Origin: Platycnemis pennipes
Taxonomy: Eukaryota; Arthropoda; Insecta; Odonata; Platycnemididae
NCBI GenBank assembly: GCA_933228895.1
Contig: OW121846.1
Location: 110,315,054 to 110,379,053 of the forward strand
Direction of reading: 5' to 3'
Length of the DNA stretch: 64,000 nucleotides
Position 1 is the stretch's first letter. Every line of letters starts with the position of its first letter. The notes beneath the pieces are model-generated. The model worked only from the letters and a program-made list of their open reading frames with translations, was not told the DNA's origin and made no database searches. Positions 35,020-46,099 of the stretch are shown piece by piece. The position numbers and the translations under genes are program-made.

Positions 35020-36905
35020 ATACGTTTTATATGCTTTTAAATCCGGTTTTGCACTTTCTTGAAAGAAAGACGCATTATCGCCAAATAACCTTGAATTACT
35101 GGCCTGATGAAATGACATTCTTGATCGATATGATACAAGTTAACCTTAAGAAGCTCTAAATATAGTTACTGATGATTGAATCGATATTCATACATTGTTC
35201 ATTGGGACAGTGTTGCTTTAGCTTCAATTAACACTTCAAATCAAAATAAGTATCTACTTATTTAATCATGCTATTTACGAAGGCATAACACAGGAGTAAC
35301 GGGATTGATTTAATAATTCTAATGAAAAAAGTTTATGCCGAGACGCTGATAGTTCACGAAAATAATGTCTTAGTTCCTCGTTGAGGAGTTATTCATGTTA
35401 CGGCAACCAATTGAAAAGAGACAACTCAGTTCCGTGTTGACTCAACGCGGAGGAAGTGAAATTGTGAATGCGGGAAAGATTATGTGAAGGGGAAAAGAAT
35501 GGAATTTCAAGAATATATCAATCGGCTGACGAAATAAATGGCGAAGTATAAAAATAACTGAAGCTATAGCAAGGAATGAGCGTCAAAACATTACCGAATT
35601 ACAAATGCGAAATGCTGTACGGTATGCATACAACTTTGTATGCTTAGACAATAATTTTGCAGTAATCATCAATGATACTAATAAAACGCCCAATAAAACT
35701 AGTAGTTTAGAAATGGAAAATGCATTCACATCCTCCAACATTTTCATCACAAGCGTACCCAATTTGTCCGATTCACTACCCAAAAGTTTACGGTAGCAAC
35801 TGCCCAAAGTTTTAGCTTCATATCGCGGAAAAGGAGATTGCATTTGTTTTTGGAATTTTCCCAAAAATGAAAACGTTTAAAATGTGTGCACTTTTGTCCC
35901 ACATCGTGATATTTTGGAATTGGAAGTCGTGATGCGTGCTCACTTAGTGAATTACGTTGACTTGGATGTGAAACTGGTGGTGCCAATTGTAGCGCAGTGC
36001 AGTTATTTACCGACATTTGCATTCGTGGAGTCATGCATGGCTAACGGAGTACATTGCAGATGGATATGCATAGTCATCATCTAATTTCTGTTCCATATGA
36101 ATCGCACTCGAGCTGATTCGCTGTCGGTAGTCTAATTAGAACACTCACTCAAGACATATATCAGCTAGTGAGTGGGAGGAACATTGACGCTCTCTATTAA
36201 CTATTTGTTTATTACCTTTTGGAATCTAAGGTTTCGGGTCACCATTGCCTTTTCTCCACTTAACATCACCGATGGCGTGAAAATGGGGTCTGTGGGTGGC
36301 ATCCACCGAGGCAGCAAGGCTATTCAAAATCAGGCGAATGAAAACGTGAATTGGTACTGCCGTATCTGCCAGGAAAATGTCTTGGGGAAACTAGAATACA
36401 CCACTCTCACAACCAAACTGGGAGAGGGGAGTAACGCTGAATACAGGGCTTGCAGTGGAATGCCATGCATCTCCCCCGCTGTCTAACTTCTTAACCTTAT
36501 CACCCCACTTTGCCTCTGCTCTCCCATCCCTTGCTGAAATATGTACTCTTGTGGGATCCTAGTACGAGGCAGCGGCGAGCCCTGATTATGGGATAATGGG
36601 CGCTGGGGAGTAGAGGTTAAAGGGGGCCCACACGAGGGAGCTTTGCGTCCTGCCAGCGCAGCAGGACAGTCGGGACCGACGAGGGATTCGCCGGAATACA
36701 TTAATGACATTAATATATAAATACAGAGCTGAAGCATGACAAATGTAACAGGCGCGAAAACATGAGAAAAATGAAAATTTACGGGTAAACTTTTGGATGT
36801 GCAGTATATGTAAGCTGACGGAAAATGCCCAAATGCGGGAGAGAGAAAAAGTAAGCAACCCGAATGCATTCAGCAGTTTTTTAACGGTTTGAATGAAGTG
36901 ATGTG
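35020..36905. other. Unannotated stretch
   Basis: No recognised gene. Frames of 104 codons (36172-36486, plus) and 128 codons (36483-36869, minus) are open but have no domain that I recognise and no supporting start or splice context. The base composition is mildly GC-richer at 36400-36680. Confidence 0.4.
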
Positions 36906-36912
36906 CAGACTT

Positions 36913-36973
36913 CCCCCCCCCCCCCCTCCTCCCTCCGCTTACGTAGATTTTTCAAGTTTGCCCCCCCCCCCCC
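36913..36973. repeat. Two poly-C tracts
   Basis: Fourteen consecutive C at 36913-36926 are followed by a C/T-rich strip, then thirteen consecutive C at 36961-36973. They are unusual in this AT-rich setting, can form i-motif or G-quadruplex structures, and are prone to length error in assembly. Confidence 0.9.
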
Positions 36974-36989
36974 ACGATTCGAGTGTTGT

Positions 36990-37225
36990 TTGCACCCCTG
37001 GCCTAAAGTCAGTATCAACCTTCCCGTAACCAAGGAGGTCATGAGATCCACTCTTTGACAGCCCTAGCAACGGACAAAGTATTGAATTTCAAGTACCCAG
37101 CTCTTTGCACTCAAGCAGGGAGGGGAATTCAGAAGAAAATCCCGAAAGCCGTTGAGATTTTACTCTGGCTCTCGAGATGGGGTTTCAGTGTTCCTGGCTC
37201 CACATAAAACTGATTCCCAATGGTT
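36990..37225 (-). mobile_element. Very diverged family-1 SINE copy (tentative)
   Basis: Several short segments fall in the same order as in family 1: a gaggtcatgag block, an acggacaaagtattgaatttcaag block (compare acggacggagtactgaacttgaaa), cactcaag, a ctctcgagatggg block in place of ctcgggatggg, and a final aaaactgattccc. Indels are frequent. Probably an old copy. Confidence 0.5.
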
Positions 37226-37229
37226 AATT

Positions 37230-38280
37230 AAACCACTGTGATTAAACGAGTGAGTAAGAATGGTGTGTTACGCATGCGAAGCAAAAATATCGGAAATGGA
37301 TGACGTGCAAAAATAAAAGAACGACCAGAAGATGTGAAAAAATATGGGGAGGTAAGGAAATAATTCTAAATGTTTTCTTTACTATAAACTATGCATGGTA
37401 CTCCGAGAACACGCATTCTTTCTCAAGAGTGGAAGTACGTTCATAATTGCAACGTGATTCCGTAAAGTCCCCAAATAAAAATAAATTTACTGCTGTTATA
37501 TGTGAATTGATCTACTAGCTAGATCCAATACACTTGCTATATCCTTAATATAGAATCTTAAAAAATCAGTGACAACAAGCAGAGCTTAAAAACGGCGAAT
37601 CAGAGGAGTCAATGTTCACACAACTTGAGTAATTCAACGGAGTCTGGTATTTCCAGGGCCAGCTGCACGGAACCGGGACGCAACGCGCGATCGAAAATTC
37701 GAATTTTATTTAGGCGTCGCTGATATTTTTCAAAACCTTTTTTGGAACCACCTTATAATATCTTTAATTAATACTCTGGTAAAGTGACTCGATGACAGTT
37801 TACGCAAAATCAATTGTATTGACTGCTCCATGTAAATTTTCTCTGAAAAAATCGTTTTGAGACGTACAAGCACACAAATATCGGCAATAAAATCCTAAAA
37901 TTATGCATAATATTGGGAAATCACCATGCTGAATACTGGTTATGTTATTTATTTCATTAAAACCTTCCTCTGTGCCACCCACTGCATGACTTTTCAGATT
38001 GTCGAAAAAAAATAAAACCGGGCGTTTCTTCAATTTCGTAATGTTTGAGCCTCCATACATAATTAACGGGTAAGGCATATAGCAAAAGACTTGTCATTCT
38101 ATTTTTATCAATTATTTTTGTGAATGCGTGCGAAGACTCCAGTCTCTCTCTAAAGAAAGAAATTTTGTGTTTTTGTGCGGCTTCTTTCGATATCCGACCT
38201 CTCTGCGTCGGCACCAAAGAAAGGGAGTGGCAGAAGAATTCAATTTCTAAAAAAGAAGTGAATTACACGATTCAGACATA
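37230..38280. other. AT-rich stretch, nothing recognised
   Basis: Open frames reach 92 codons on the minus strand (37800-38078) without domains. No repeats recognised. Confidence 0.4.
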
Positions 38281-38282
38281 GG

Positions 38283-38440
38283 GTACTTTCACATCAATTG
38301 CCATTAGAAAAAATTCACCTGGACCGGAAATCGAACCACGGACCTTTGACTTTCCGGCCACTGCACAGATCACTACGCTACCCAGGATCCTTAATTCCCA
38401 TGGCAATTTTACCGAGGTTCAAGGTACTAGATTTTGAGCC
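38283..38440 (-). mobile_element. tRNA-derived SINE, family 2, copy A
   Basis: On the minus strand it starts cctgggtagcgtagtgatct (A-box-like), continues with gtggccggaaagtcaaagg, then tccgtggttcgatttccgg (B box gttcgat). The 5' cctgg can pair with ccagg after the T-arm, like an acceptor stem. Then a short body ends toward atgtgaaagtacc. The same unit recurs at 38575-38746. No reading frame. Related to family 1 only in being tRNA-derived. Confidence 0.75.
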
Positions 38441-38574
38441 GTCACGGTCCATCAAGGATGGGAACGCAGAGGAGAAAGGACTTCAAAGAAGCCACAACCA
38501 ACGGTGAACCCCATACAGCGCTAAAGCCGCGCTTGGCGGTAAATGTAGCATATTTCAAGCCTATCGTGTGAACG

Positions 38575-38746
38575 GCGGTGAAATTCACATTAATTGCCAC
38601 GAGAAAAAATTCACCTGGACCGATAATCGAACCACGGACCTTTGACTTTCCGGGCCACTGCGCAGACCATTACGCTACCCAGGATCCGTAATTCCTATAG
38701 CAATTTTACCGAAGTTCAAGGTACTAGATTTTGATCTAGTACCTTG
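38575..38746 (-). mobile_element. tRNA-derived SINE, family 2, copy B
   Basis: Nearly the same sequence as copy A from the aattcac-attaattgcca block through the tRNA-like head and the caattttaccga block to ggtactagatttt, in the same orientation and about 290 bp away. The 5' flank of the element ends in a copy-specific palindrome (38717-38746). Confidence 0.75.
38717..38746. repeat. Perfect 13-bp palindrome with 4-nt loop
   Basis: caaggtactagat (38717-38729), the loop tttg, then its exact reverse complement. In copy A the same position reads ttttgagccgtc, so the second arm is an insertion private to copy B. A G-rich strip (ggggg, gggg, gggggg runs) follows at once. Confidence 0.88.
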
Positions 38747-38819
38747 AGGGGGTGGGGTTGGGGGGAGGCTGGAGAGTAGAGGCGGAGGCGGCAAGGAGAT
38801 GTTTTGGGAGATCGAAGGC

Positions 38820-39040
38820 ACAAATGACGTCAGGATTTGTTTATTTGATCATGCTTGAGGCCCTTGTATCCAACTAATGTGTAAAATCATGAGAAATGAC
38901 GTACCATCACTTTATTACCAAACTTTTCTGAGTACCTTGCAGACGTTTCAAGTATACTATAAAATGCCATTTTGAACTTTTGTCCTCCTGTTTTCGAATT
39001 CAGACCACTGAATTGCGGAACTGCCGTTAAAATATCCTCT
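38820..39040. other. Spacer without recognised feature
   Basis: Short AT-rich spacer between the G-rich strip and the LINE terminus. Nothing recognised. Confidence 0.4.
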
Positions 39041-39044
39041 GAGT

Positions 39045-39175
39045 TTGACATCTACATCTATGGGATACCCTGCAAGCAACCGCGAGGGTGTGTGGCAGGG
39101 GGTGAAGATCACCAAGCATTTCCACTATTGACATATAAACAAACTACTATAGGGTCTCAAAACCTTGACCAATTA
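39045..39175 (-). mobile_element. CR1/Jockey-group LINE 3' terminus (minus)
   Basis: Starts with gacatctacatctatgggat, then accctgcaagc, accgcgagggtgtgtggcag, gggtgaagatcaccaagcat and an actatagggtctc block. This is the reverse complement of the 3' end of the 5 kb copy (5530-5660). No coding sequence is left next to it. Confidence 0.85.
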
Positions 39176-39179
39176 TCAT

Positions 39180-39990
39180 CCCTGAGATATCACTTTGACT
39201 AGCTTCTAACCCCAATTCAACGATTTAATATTTATTTCCATTTATTTATTCAATCCATGTACGAGTTGAAACGATCGTAAACACTACTTAACGTCTAACC
39301 TTAATATATCATATATCACATTATGGTAAATTGAACCATATTCCACTATTATTTTTCTACGCTTTTTTGTTTTCTTCATGAATTCATAGATTATATCAAT
39401 CTATATACTTATGGGTATTTAGATGCCTCACTTTTAGGATAGATGCGTATATTGCTCCATAAAAATAAGAATGAAACGTTCCCAATCCCATTTTTGTAAT
39501 CTCCTCTAATATAGCCATAGGAATCGCTTGACTTTTCTTTCAGTACCTACTCCATTATTAGTGACATGCTATTGAAGGGTCATACGATCTTTTACCAAAT
39601 AAGTATCAAGTCGTGAAATTACAATATGGATGGCATCAGCGTTTGTAACAAGTAAATAAAGTATTTCTCAATACCAATCTTTATTGGCATTTTTCTGCTT
39701 GAGGCCATGAAATGTACAATAAAGTCTAACTCTACACATAGTTCATCATTTCCTTTTCTTTATGACAAACTTATGACAGTTGAAATCACCTTATATAATT
39801 ATTTTCATACCTTGCCATGCATATCATAGAAGTCTGAATAATTAATAACGTTAATTCCGCATAAAATGAAATATACACGTGTTTAAAAATTTTAATTTCT
39901 GGAGGAACACAAGTTCATATGAACTTTCTGGAGTAAACACATACGTGAAATCATTTTTGGAAAAAGAATACTACTTCCCCTAATACTTAC
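39180..39990. other. AT-rich stretch, nothing recognised
   Basis: No feature recognised. It might be more of a decayed LINE 3' region, but I cannot align it. Confidence 0.35.
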
Positions 39991-39994
39991 TACA

Positions 39995-40860
39995 TTAAGA
40001 ATAGCAAATTAACAAACGTAGAATTCATAAATCTTGGAATAAGACTTACAGGGTTTGCAAAAATGATATTGAAATTCAACACAATTATTCTCAGCTCCTC
40101 TAAATAGTCTTACTTTAAACACATGCGTGAAATTATAGGTCAAACTAATCGTAAACTGGCATTTAGCAAAGCAATACTGGGAAAATGTGCCGATTATGTA
40201 CGATAAGTTAGCTATTTTTCCCTCAGACTTCATATGGAATAAGGTGCATGTAGTTACATTGAATCCTCATGAAATACACTAAAATAACAAGTGTGTGCAA
40301 TAAAGATCGGCTCGATATATAAAGGGATGGTATGATAATTATACTAGCGTAATCAGAGTATTAGAAGAACTAAAATTGATATCATTGTCAGACCGTCGGT
40401 TAAGTCATAGAATTTTTCTCATGAGTAAATTCCAAGAAAATATTTTTACTGGTGGAATTAAAAAAAACTAAATGAACTCCAACTTGCTATGGTAGACTGG
40501 ACCATGAACATAAAACTAGGGAAATTGATTGCCAACCTGACAGATTTAAAATGTCTTTCTTTGCTTTTACTATTAGTGGTATGAATAGTTTTTATGTATT
40601 CAAAAGTATGTTCACAAACGCATCAATAATTAGCATTGTTAGTTGCATGCTAGTCTTTAAGGTAACCTAACTAACAGCACTCTTGCTTTGCATGCTTTCT
40701 TTGCACTTTAATTTTTTTATTGTTATGGCTCGACTAGAAGATGGCTACTAATCATCCATAAGCATGTTAGGTAAAGGATGTCTGGTGAAGTTTTACCCCC
40801 TACCGCACACCTTTATGGTGGCTCGTAGGGTGTTTTGTTGATGAAGAAGTAAATGTCTCC
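39995..40860 (+). pseudogene. CR1/Jockey-group LINE 3' region, strongly decayed
   Basis: Plus-strand frames give HMREIIGQTNRKLAFSKAIL (compare HIREKCGGTKRKLGFIKRVL), GKCADYV, SYFSLRLHMEYG (compare CYFSLVRPHLEYA), an AIKIGSIYKG-like piece, LISLSDRRLSHRIFLMSKFQ, and then the CQPDRFKMSF-like block around 40520-40560. A 3' UTR ends near 40860 with the ctaccgcacacctttatggt and ggctcgtagggtg blocks and a degenerate tail. Stops and shifts are present throughout. This copy helps fix the order of family blocks. Confidence 0.8.
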
Positions 40861-40869
40861 ACCATTTAT

Positions 40870-41675
40870 TAATTTGGCTTACCATACTTTTGAATTTCAT
40901 CGTTTATCTTATGGTCGTTTCTTATTTCTTTAATTCGCTTTTAATCATATTTTCTTTTACCTTTTTCAGATATTACCATTTTGTTTATTCGATGTTATGC
41001 ATTTCAGTGTTTTGAATGCTTCTTTCATGACCTAGTCTCATCACAATTATGCGCCAAATAGTAATTACAGCTTCTTCGTAAGTTATTTTATTGGTCTATT
41101 ACTATTATTTTCCATACCTATATTATTTATGATTTGGCGTTTCCCAGGTTCTAGCTCCAGGAATGAAATTTAGTTTCGTGTTTTAAGGTGAAGAGTAAAT
41201 AGCATACGTATAGTGAGAACTAACCTCCTGCAACATGACATTAACGCTAGCAGATTCTCAGCAGATGTGGATACACCTGAGTATTCGTGTCCATCTCCGA
41301 ACGCAATAATGTCGTGGTTTCAACGAGAAGTTTCATGCAGCATGCCTGACGACCGCGGGCCGCGTTGTGCTCCAGTGTTTCTAAAACACACACCGCAAGC
41401 CAGATTTACCCGAGTATCTTCCGTCACAAACGCCTGTTTCCAACTGACAGCAGTTCCAATCTTCCACTAGATATCCTCGCAAATGAGCTTCACCTAAATT
41501 GTTATGCGTGTCACCATCCACAAGGCTGCGTTTTCGTGGATGTACCTATTCAAGAATAATTTAGTTAAAACATAACTCACTGGTTATTTTCCTCCCAATA
41601 TTGAATTGTTTTTTTTGCAAATTAGAGAGAATTGATAACCTCTGATAAAACTAAGGAGATAATAGGTTTTTGGCT
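40870..41675. other. Unannotated stretch
   Basis: No recognised gene or repeat. The 41213-41470 plus-strand frame (85 codons) has no domain. Confidence 0.4.
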
Positions 41676-41679
41676 CGCT

Positions 41680-41762
41680 GGCGCATGGTGGAATTGGTAG
41701 GGCTACCCACTTACGGAGAGAGAAATGAGACGAAAAAAGTTTGAATTCCCTCATCTTTATCA
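41680..41762 (+). other. tRNA-like segment (possible SINE head)
   Basis: ggcgcatggtggaattggta resembles an A-box region with D-arm, and 50 bp later gtttgaattccc resembles a B box. The T-stem and acceptor stem do not pair well, so it is not a working tRNA gene. It may be the head of another tRNA-derived SINE or a tRNA pseudogene. Confidence 0.35.
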
Positions 41763-41769
41763 GCACTCA

Positions 41770-42680
41770 GTCATTTGAATCGCGCAAATTCAAATCACCA
41801 TTTTGTTTTGCAAAAATGATATTGTTTTATCCTACATGCATATCTCCAATAGTGCAGTATTTATTTCATTTTAGAGAATAGAAGGAAGGCTCTTTTTGCA
41901 AATCTCAAACTATATCCCATGAATATTTTTCGAAATATGAGTAATGACATGAAGCAATCAAACGATCATACAAAAATCTGGGCGCAAAATAAAGAAAATT
42001 TTCGAATTCTGGTTACTTTTCGACAATTTCATCCCTCTGTATCTCCATGAATTCAACAATATTTAAATGCATGCAGTGACGCCATTTTCTTTTGCGGTTG
42101 GCCCAGCGAAAAAACTTAATACCGGTCAAACGATTTAAAAACTAAATTAATCATATCAGTTTCCTCCACACTACCCTCATCATCAAGAGTCAACTTTGTT
42201 TTTCTGCTAATCAGCGGGTAACTCCGTAAGTATTTTGCAATTTTTTGCTGCTTTAATTTTTCTCTATTTGCATAGGTAATTCTTTTTTTCCACATCTCTG
42301 GCAACTTGCCTCATGTAGCTCACCTTTCATATCTCTTCTGTATCGATTCCACTACACTTGCGCCTTTCTTCGCCCATGATTTTCCACTTCGAAGACTGCT
42401 TATGTTCCTCCCTGAATTGACCAATTCCAACGTTCGCCGCAGTTATTTCCCTCGGTCGACCAATTCATTTCACGCCATTTACTTTCTCAAGCACTCATCT
42501 GTTTTCTCGCTGGACTGTTATTTACACTCTCACACAACACGGCTCCACGACACTGCCGTTCAATACTTGTCTTCAATTCGGAGCATCAAATGCAGCTTTT
42601 TTACGGGCGTCGCCATCTACCCCACCTCTTCTACCCATGCTGCAATCGATTTGCGAGAACCCCAAGCCATCATAATTTCG
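41770..42680. other. Unannotated stretch with a 127-codon frame
   Basis: The plus strand is open at 42306-42689 (127 codons). The product is Ser/Phe/His/Thr-rich, consistent with the C/T-rich strand, and I see no domain or signal. The frame overruns into the foldback element at 42683. Not called as a gene. Confidence 0.35.
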
Positions 42681-42682
42681 CA

Positions 42683-42830
42683 ATTGTGAAATGAAAGCTG
42701 TAACCTGGTAAATCCACATAAACCTTATTCATGACCTATTTTTCGACGTATGAAGTCATCATCGGGTCGAAACCTAGGTCGTCACTAGAGTTTATGAGGA
42801 ATAACAAGGTTACAGCATTCATTTCACAAT
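42683..42830. mobile_element. 148-bp foldback element
   Basis: The arms 42683-42724 and 42789-42830 are imperfect reverse complements (outer attgtgaaatgaa, gctgtaacct, then ataaact-like inner parts). The middle holds gtcatcatcgggtcgaaacc, a motif also seen at 45.4 and 46.2 kb. No ORF. No clear target duplication. MITE-like or snapback-type. Confidence 0.75.
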
Positions 42831-42839
42831 GTTAAGCAA

Positions 42840-43185
42840 ATTACACTATTGGAATAGTGAAATAGAATACAACCACGGACTAATTTCTTTCTGAGACTGT
42901 GCGAGTCCACCACACTCCTTATAATCCATTCATATCCTTTAAAATATCACAACATAACGTGACAGGGTGCAAAAAGACACCTGTCTACATTTTTCCAAGA
43001 TATATATTAGAGAAAGTGCGTTCCATTGGAGCGCAATTAGTTGCTACTTGAATTTACTAACTGAATTCCCCTTGTGGTCCAAAAGCGCAAGAGGAAAGCA
43101 TTTAAAATTATCAGTGATACCGTCTATTCCCCTTCATCAATCTGTACGATCAATTCTGAGAAGATAGAGAGAAGCTTAAAATTTC
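42840..43185. other. Unannotated stretch
   Basis: Nothing recognised. A 66-codon plus-strand frame has no domain. Confidence 0.4.
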
Positions 43186-43189
43186 CTTG

Positions 43190-43645
43190 TGGTAGGTAGT
43201 GCTCGGTAGATCCCCTGTGTATGCATCTAAACCTACACAATACCCTCAAAACCACTATAAATGAGTGCTGCAAGGGGTGAATTCACACCAAACATGCAAT
43301 AAATATCATGCATAAAAAGGATTAGTAAATATATTCAAGTCTACACTGCACAGTTAAAAAAAATAGAAAAACAGGCATGCAAAAAACATGCTGTTAGTTG
43401 GATTTCCTTATATCATTCTTATTCCTTATTTCTTATGGTAGTCCTTATACTAACATGCAACTACCTATGCTATCCATTGATACACTTGTATATATACTAT
43501 TAGATAGATTTACAGCTATTCATATCCCTAATGGTACAAGGAAAGAAGGACATTTTGAATCTGTCAGTTAGGCAATCAATTTCTCTAACTTTATGATTGT
43601 AGTCCAGTCTTAGAAAGATGGAGTTCGTAAAACATTTTTAACATC
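43190..43645 (-). pseudogene. CR1/Jockey-group LINE 3' region (minus)
   Basis: The stretch 43540-43610 is the reverse complement of the gaaattgattgcc...acagattyaaaatgtc block at 40515-40560. The segment near 43205-43320 matches the 3' UTR (taccctcaaaaccac, caaggggtgaattcac, aaacatgcaa). Between them lies the gcatgttagtat-type UTR sequence. The orientation is opposite to the 40 kb copy. It is 5'-truncated near 43645 and lacks the hexamer tail. Confidence 0.8.
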
Positions 43646-43794
43646 ATTAATATATTATCTTGGAATTTGTATATTTTAGGTATAAATTCCCTCTTACACT
43701 GGTGAGGATTGAAGGGCTTCCATCTAATATTATCCAGAATATGATATGTGATTTCAAGTCCGTCCCGCATTTAAAAAACCTCATACTGGAAGGA

Positions 43795-43905
43795 AAGGTG
43801 TAAGGGTGGGAATGGTAGAATAGGAGGTAGAATGGAAAGAAATCAGGCGTCAGCTTTAGCGTGTTCTTAAAGAAAGGCACGACCACAGGTTCACGTCGTT
43901 TGGTT
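43795..43905 (-). mobile_element. Diverged family-1 SINE fragment
   Basis: Contains the aatggtagaataggaggtag, aaagaaatcaggcgtcagct, ttagcgtgttcttaa and cacgaccacaggttcacgtc segments in the same order as the middle of the full copies. Both ends are missing. Confidence 0.6.
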
Positions 43906-44082
43906 TACGTAAAATACGTTGACCTAAAACTATTCTCAGAAGAATATTTTTTAATCATGGTATTGAAGGACTTCGGTGGTAAATGGCGATGGCTTGGCCA
44001 AATTTAACGAAATTAACAGGCTCACAAAAGTGAGATATTGAGTTGTTTTCCCACTCTCTCGATAACAGTAGCCGAAATGGGC

Positions 44083-44161
44083 GAGAAAGAAGAGAGAGAA
44101 AGGGGGAAAAGAAGGGGGAGAGGGAGAAAGAGGAAGAGAGAGAGGAAGGGAGAGAGAGAAA
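44083..44161. repeat. 79-nt uninterrupted homopurine tract
   Basis: Every base from 44083 to 44161 is A or G, mostly gaga with ggggg inserts. Long purine mirror-like tracts can form triplex (H-DNA) and can bind GAGA-type factors in insects. Either role here is only an inference. Confidence 0.92.
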
Positions 44162-44309
44162 TCCGAATTAGGGAATGTTGAAGGGTAAAGAATTCCGATA
44201 ATCTTCCCGGGTCCGGCCGGAATCGCTACCCCCATCCGGGCTCACAAATCTTCTGGGCCCGCGTGGCCGTGAGGCATGTGGGCGTCATTGCCACCGTTGA
44301 CAGCGCCGG

Positions 44310-44651
44310 ATGGCGACGACGTCTAGAAGTAAAATGATGCGATTTGGATTCTTCTCTCGACTGGGGAAGAAATGGACTTCCGCTCTACAAAGAATGGATC
44401 GCAAGTCTTTTTTTGCAGTCTCTCTACGTGTCTTCGAGCAACATCGATGGTCGCCATTGGTGGACGAAATGCAGGTTCATTCATTTTTCACGGAATGGGA
44501 AATGAGGGTATATGCTCCAGAGAGCAAGGTTGCTGCAGTACAAATCGCTAAAGGAGCTCACTCCAATCTTATAACCAGTGCTACTCAAGTGGTGGTCCGT
44601 GGATCGGGGCCGGTCCGCGAGCTTTCTTTCCTACCACTCCGCGGAACATAA
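44310..44651 (+). CDS. Hypothetical 113-codon ORF downstream of a purine tract
   Basis: An ATG at 44310 in the context gccggatggc opens 113 codons. The product starts MATTSRSKMMRFGFFSRLGK, has a mixed composition with several Trp and Phe, and matches no family that I know. It lacks a signal peptide or membrane helix. The 5' flank is GC-rich with the 79-nt purine tract 150 bp upstream, which could suggest a promoter. No donor or acceptor site was convincing, and an ORF of this length can arise by chance in a GC-richer patch. Probably not a gene. Confidence 0.2.
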   Translation: MATTSRSKMMRFGFFSRLGKKWTSALQRMDRKSFFAVSLRVFEQHRWSPLVDEMQVHSFFTEWEMRVYAPESKVAAVQIAKGAHSNLITSATQVVVRGSGPVRELSFLPLRGT

Positions 44652-44659
44652 TTGATACA

Positions 44660-45365
44660 ATTCCCACTTCGATATAAGTAGCACTGCTATCATCTATATA
44701 CTAATAGCCATCTAAATTATATCTAATGTGGAGAAAGTGGTTACTGGTCGAAGTCTAAGGCTCTGGCGCCCACAAAATTCTTACGTGAATTGCTCACGGC
44801 GCCTAAACAACCCCATTTAACAAATGTTACCTATTATTTCCAGGGAGTTTCTCATTTGAATTATAATAAATTTAAAGTTTGAATGCATTCACGTACATCA
44901 TCTTATAAACAAATGTATTCCCAGTATTAACTTCTCTGGTACTATCGAAGGAAACTGCTGTTACTTACATCCTCGGAATGATAAAATTATTCAATCCATT
45001 GCTCACAGCAATGAATATTTCATCCCTCATGTGGGTTCCAATTTTTATTTAGGTGGGCAAGGATTTAAGCAATGCGCAAGACAGCCTTCGTGTTTTACGT
45101 ACTTTCTTTTTCTCTGATTTTATTTCTTCGTGCTTCGATTTTCATTAATATTATGGCGGAAGTAAGCAGCCTTAATAAACTAATTTAATCTGTATTATGT
45201 GTAGCATTTGTAATAATTTTAACTATTCTAGTATTCCAAAGTGTTCAAATGGATTTATGCATTCAACTGTGAAGTTAAAACTATGCGTTGGACAAAACAG
45301 ATTTAATTATAGATTGATAGTTGTGGTTACCAACTGGATTACTAACATCGGATATAAAGAATGCA
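44660..45365. other. AT-rich stretch, nothing recognised
   Basis: No feature seen. Confidence 0.4.
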
Positions 45366-45374
45366 CTATGTAAG

Positions 45375-45440
45375 GCCTACAAATCAGATCTAATGTTTAC
45401 GACCCAGGTTTCGATGTAAAATATCATCTTCAGGTCTATG
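45375..45440 (-). repeat. Isolated copy of the foldback-core motif
   Basis: On the minus strand it reads gacctgaagatgatatttta and then catcgaaacctgggtcg, the same arrangement (gatga, spacer, gaaac, then gtcg) as in the middle of the 42.7 and 46.1 kb foldback elements. No clear inverted arms were found around it, so it may be a decayed member. Confidence 0.5.
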
Positions 45441-45449
45441 TACATAATA

Positions 45450-46095
45450 TCATCTGCTGCTGAAATCATTACTTATGTTCTGGGTTACTTACAATTAAGG
45501 AGCAAAGCTAGAAAGCACAACGTGCTGTTAGTTGAGTCAGCTCAAAAATACGGCTTAGTTATACTAATTGGCAACAGTGTGGTCAAAATTAAGTAGATCT
45601 TGCCTTTACTTCTCTTAACCTAGAATAATATTTTATTATAATTGCATAAAAATATTTTTATTGTTTCGAGAATGAAAAATTTTATTATAAAATGTATAAT
45701 TTTTATAAGTTGATGCTAACAAAAAAGGCGGTGGTGAGAATCGCTTATTTGCATCTATTACAAACTGTGGTAAGATGCGTATTCTTTAAAGTAGCTTTCC
45801 GCTCTTAGCACTATTGCAATGTGAAATATTTCTCTACCTTTGAAAGCATCATTACCTAAATAAACATCCGCGCCCGGTTTTACATTGTCTGGATAATATA
45901 AACCGTTAGTTGATATACACGTCAGGGTACTTTTGTGGTAATCAATACACACAGTGACAAATAGTTCATCAAACAAAAAAATAATTGATATTAGCATTTT
46001 AATAGAAACTATAGTCGCATTGGACCTTCAAAAATAGTTAACCACACATTAAAACAATAAAATGAACAGTTTATGGCATAATTTTACGGAAATCA
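45450..46095. other. AT-rich stretch, nothing recognised
   Basis: No gene or repeat recognised. Confidence 0.4.
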
Positions 46096-46099
46096 ACAT

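Noticed and set aside
36483..36869. 128-codon minus-strand frame
   Set aside because: No domain, start context or splice support, and the overlapping frame in another phase is nearly as long.
38283..38746. Considered as a pair of functional tRNA genes
   Set aside because: The anticodon arm is not regular, both copies carry the same extra body, and the flanks repeat as well. A SINE explains this better.
41680..41762. Considered as a tRNA-Leu gene
   Set aside because: Acceptor and T stems do not pair and no anticodon loop can be placed. Kept only as a tRNA-like segment.
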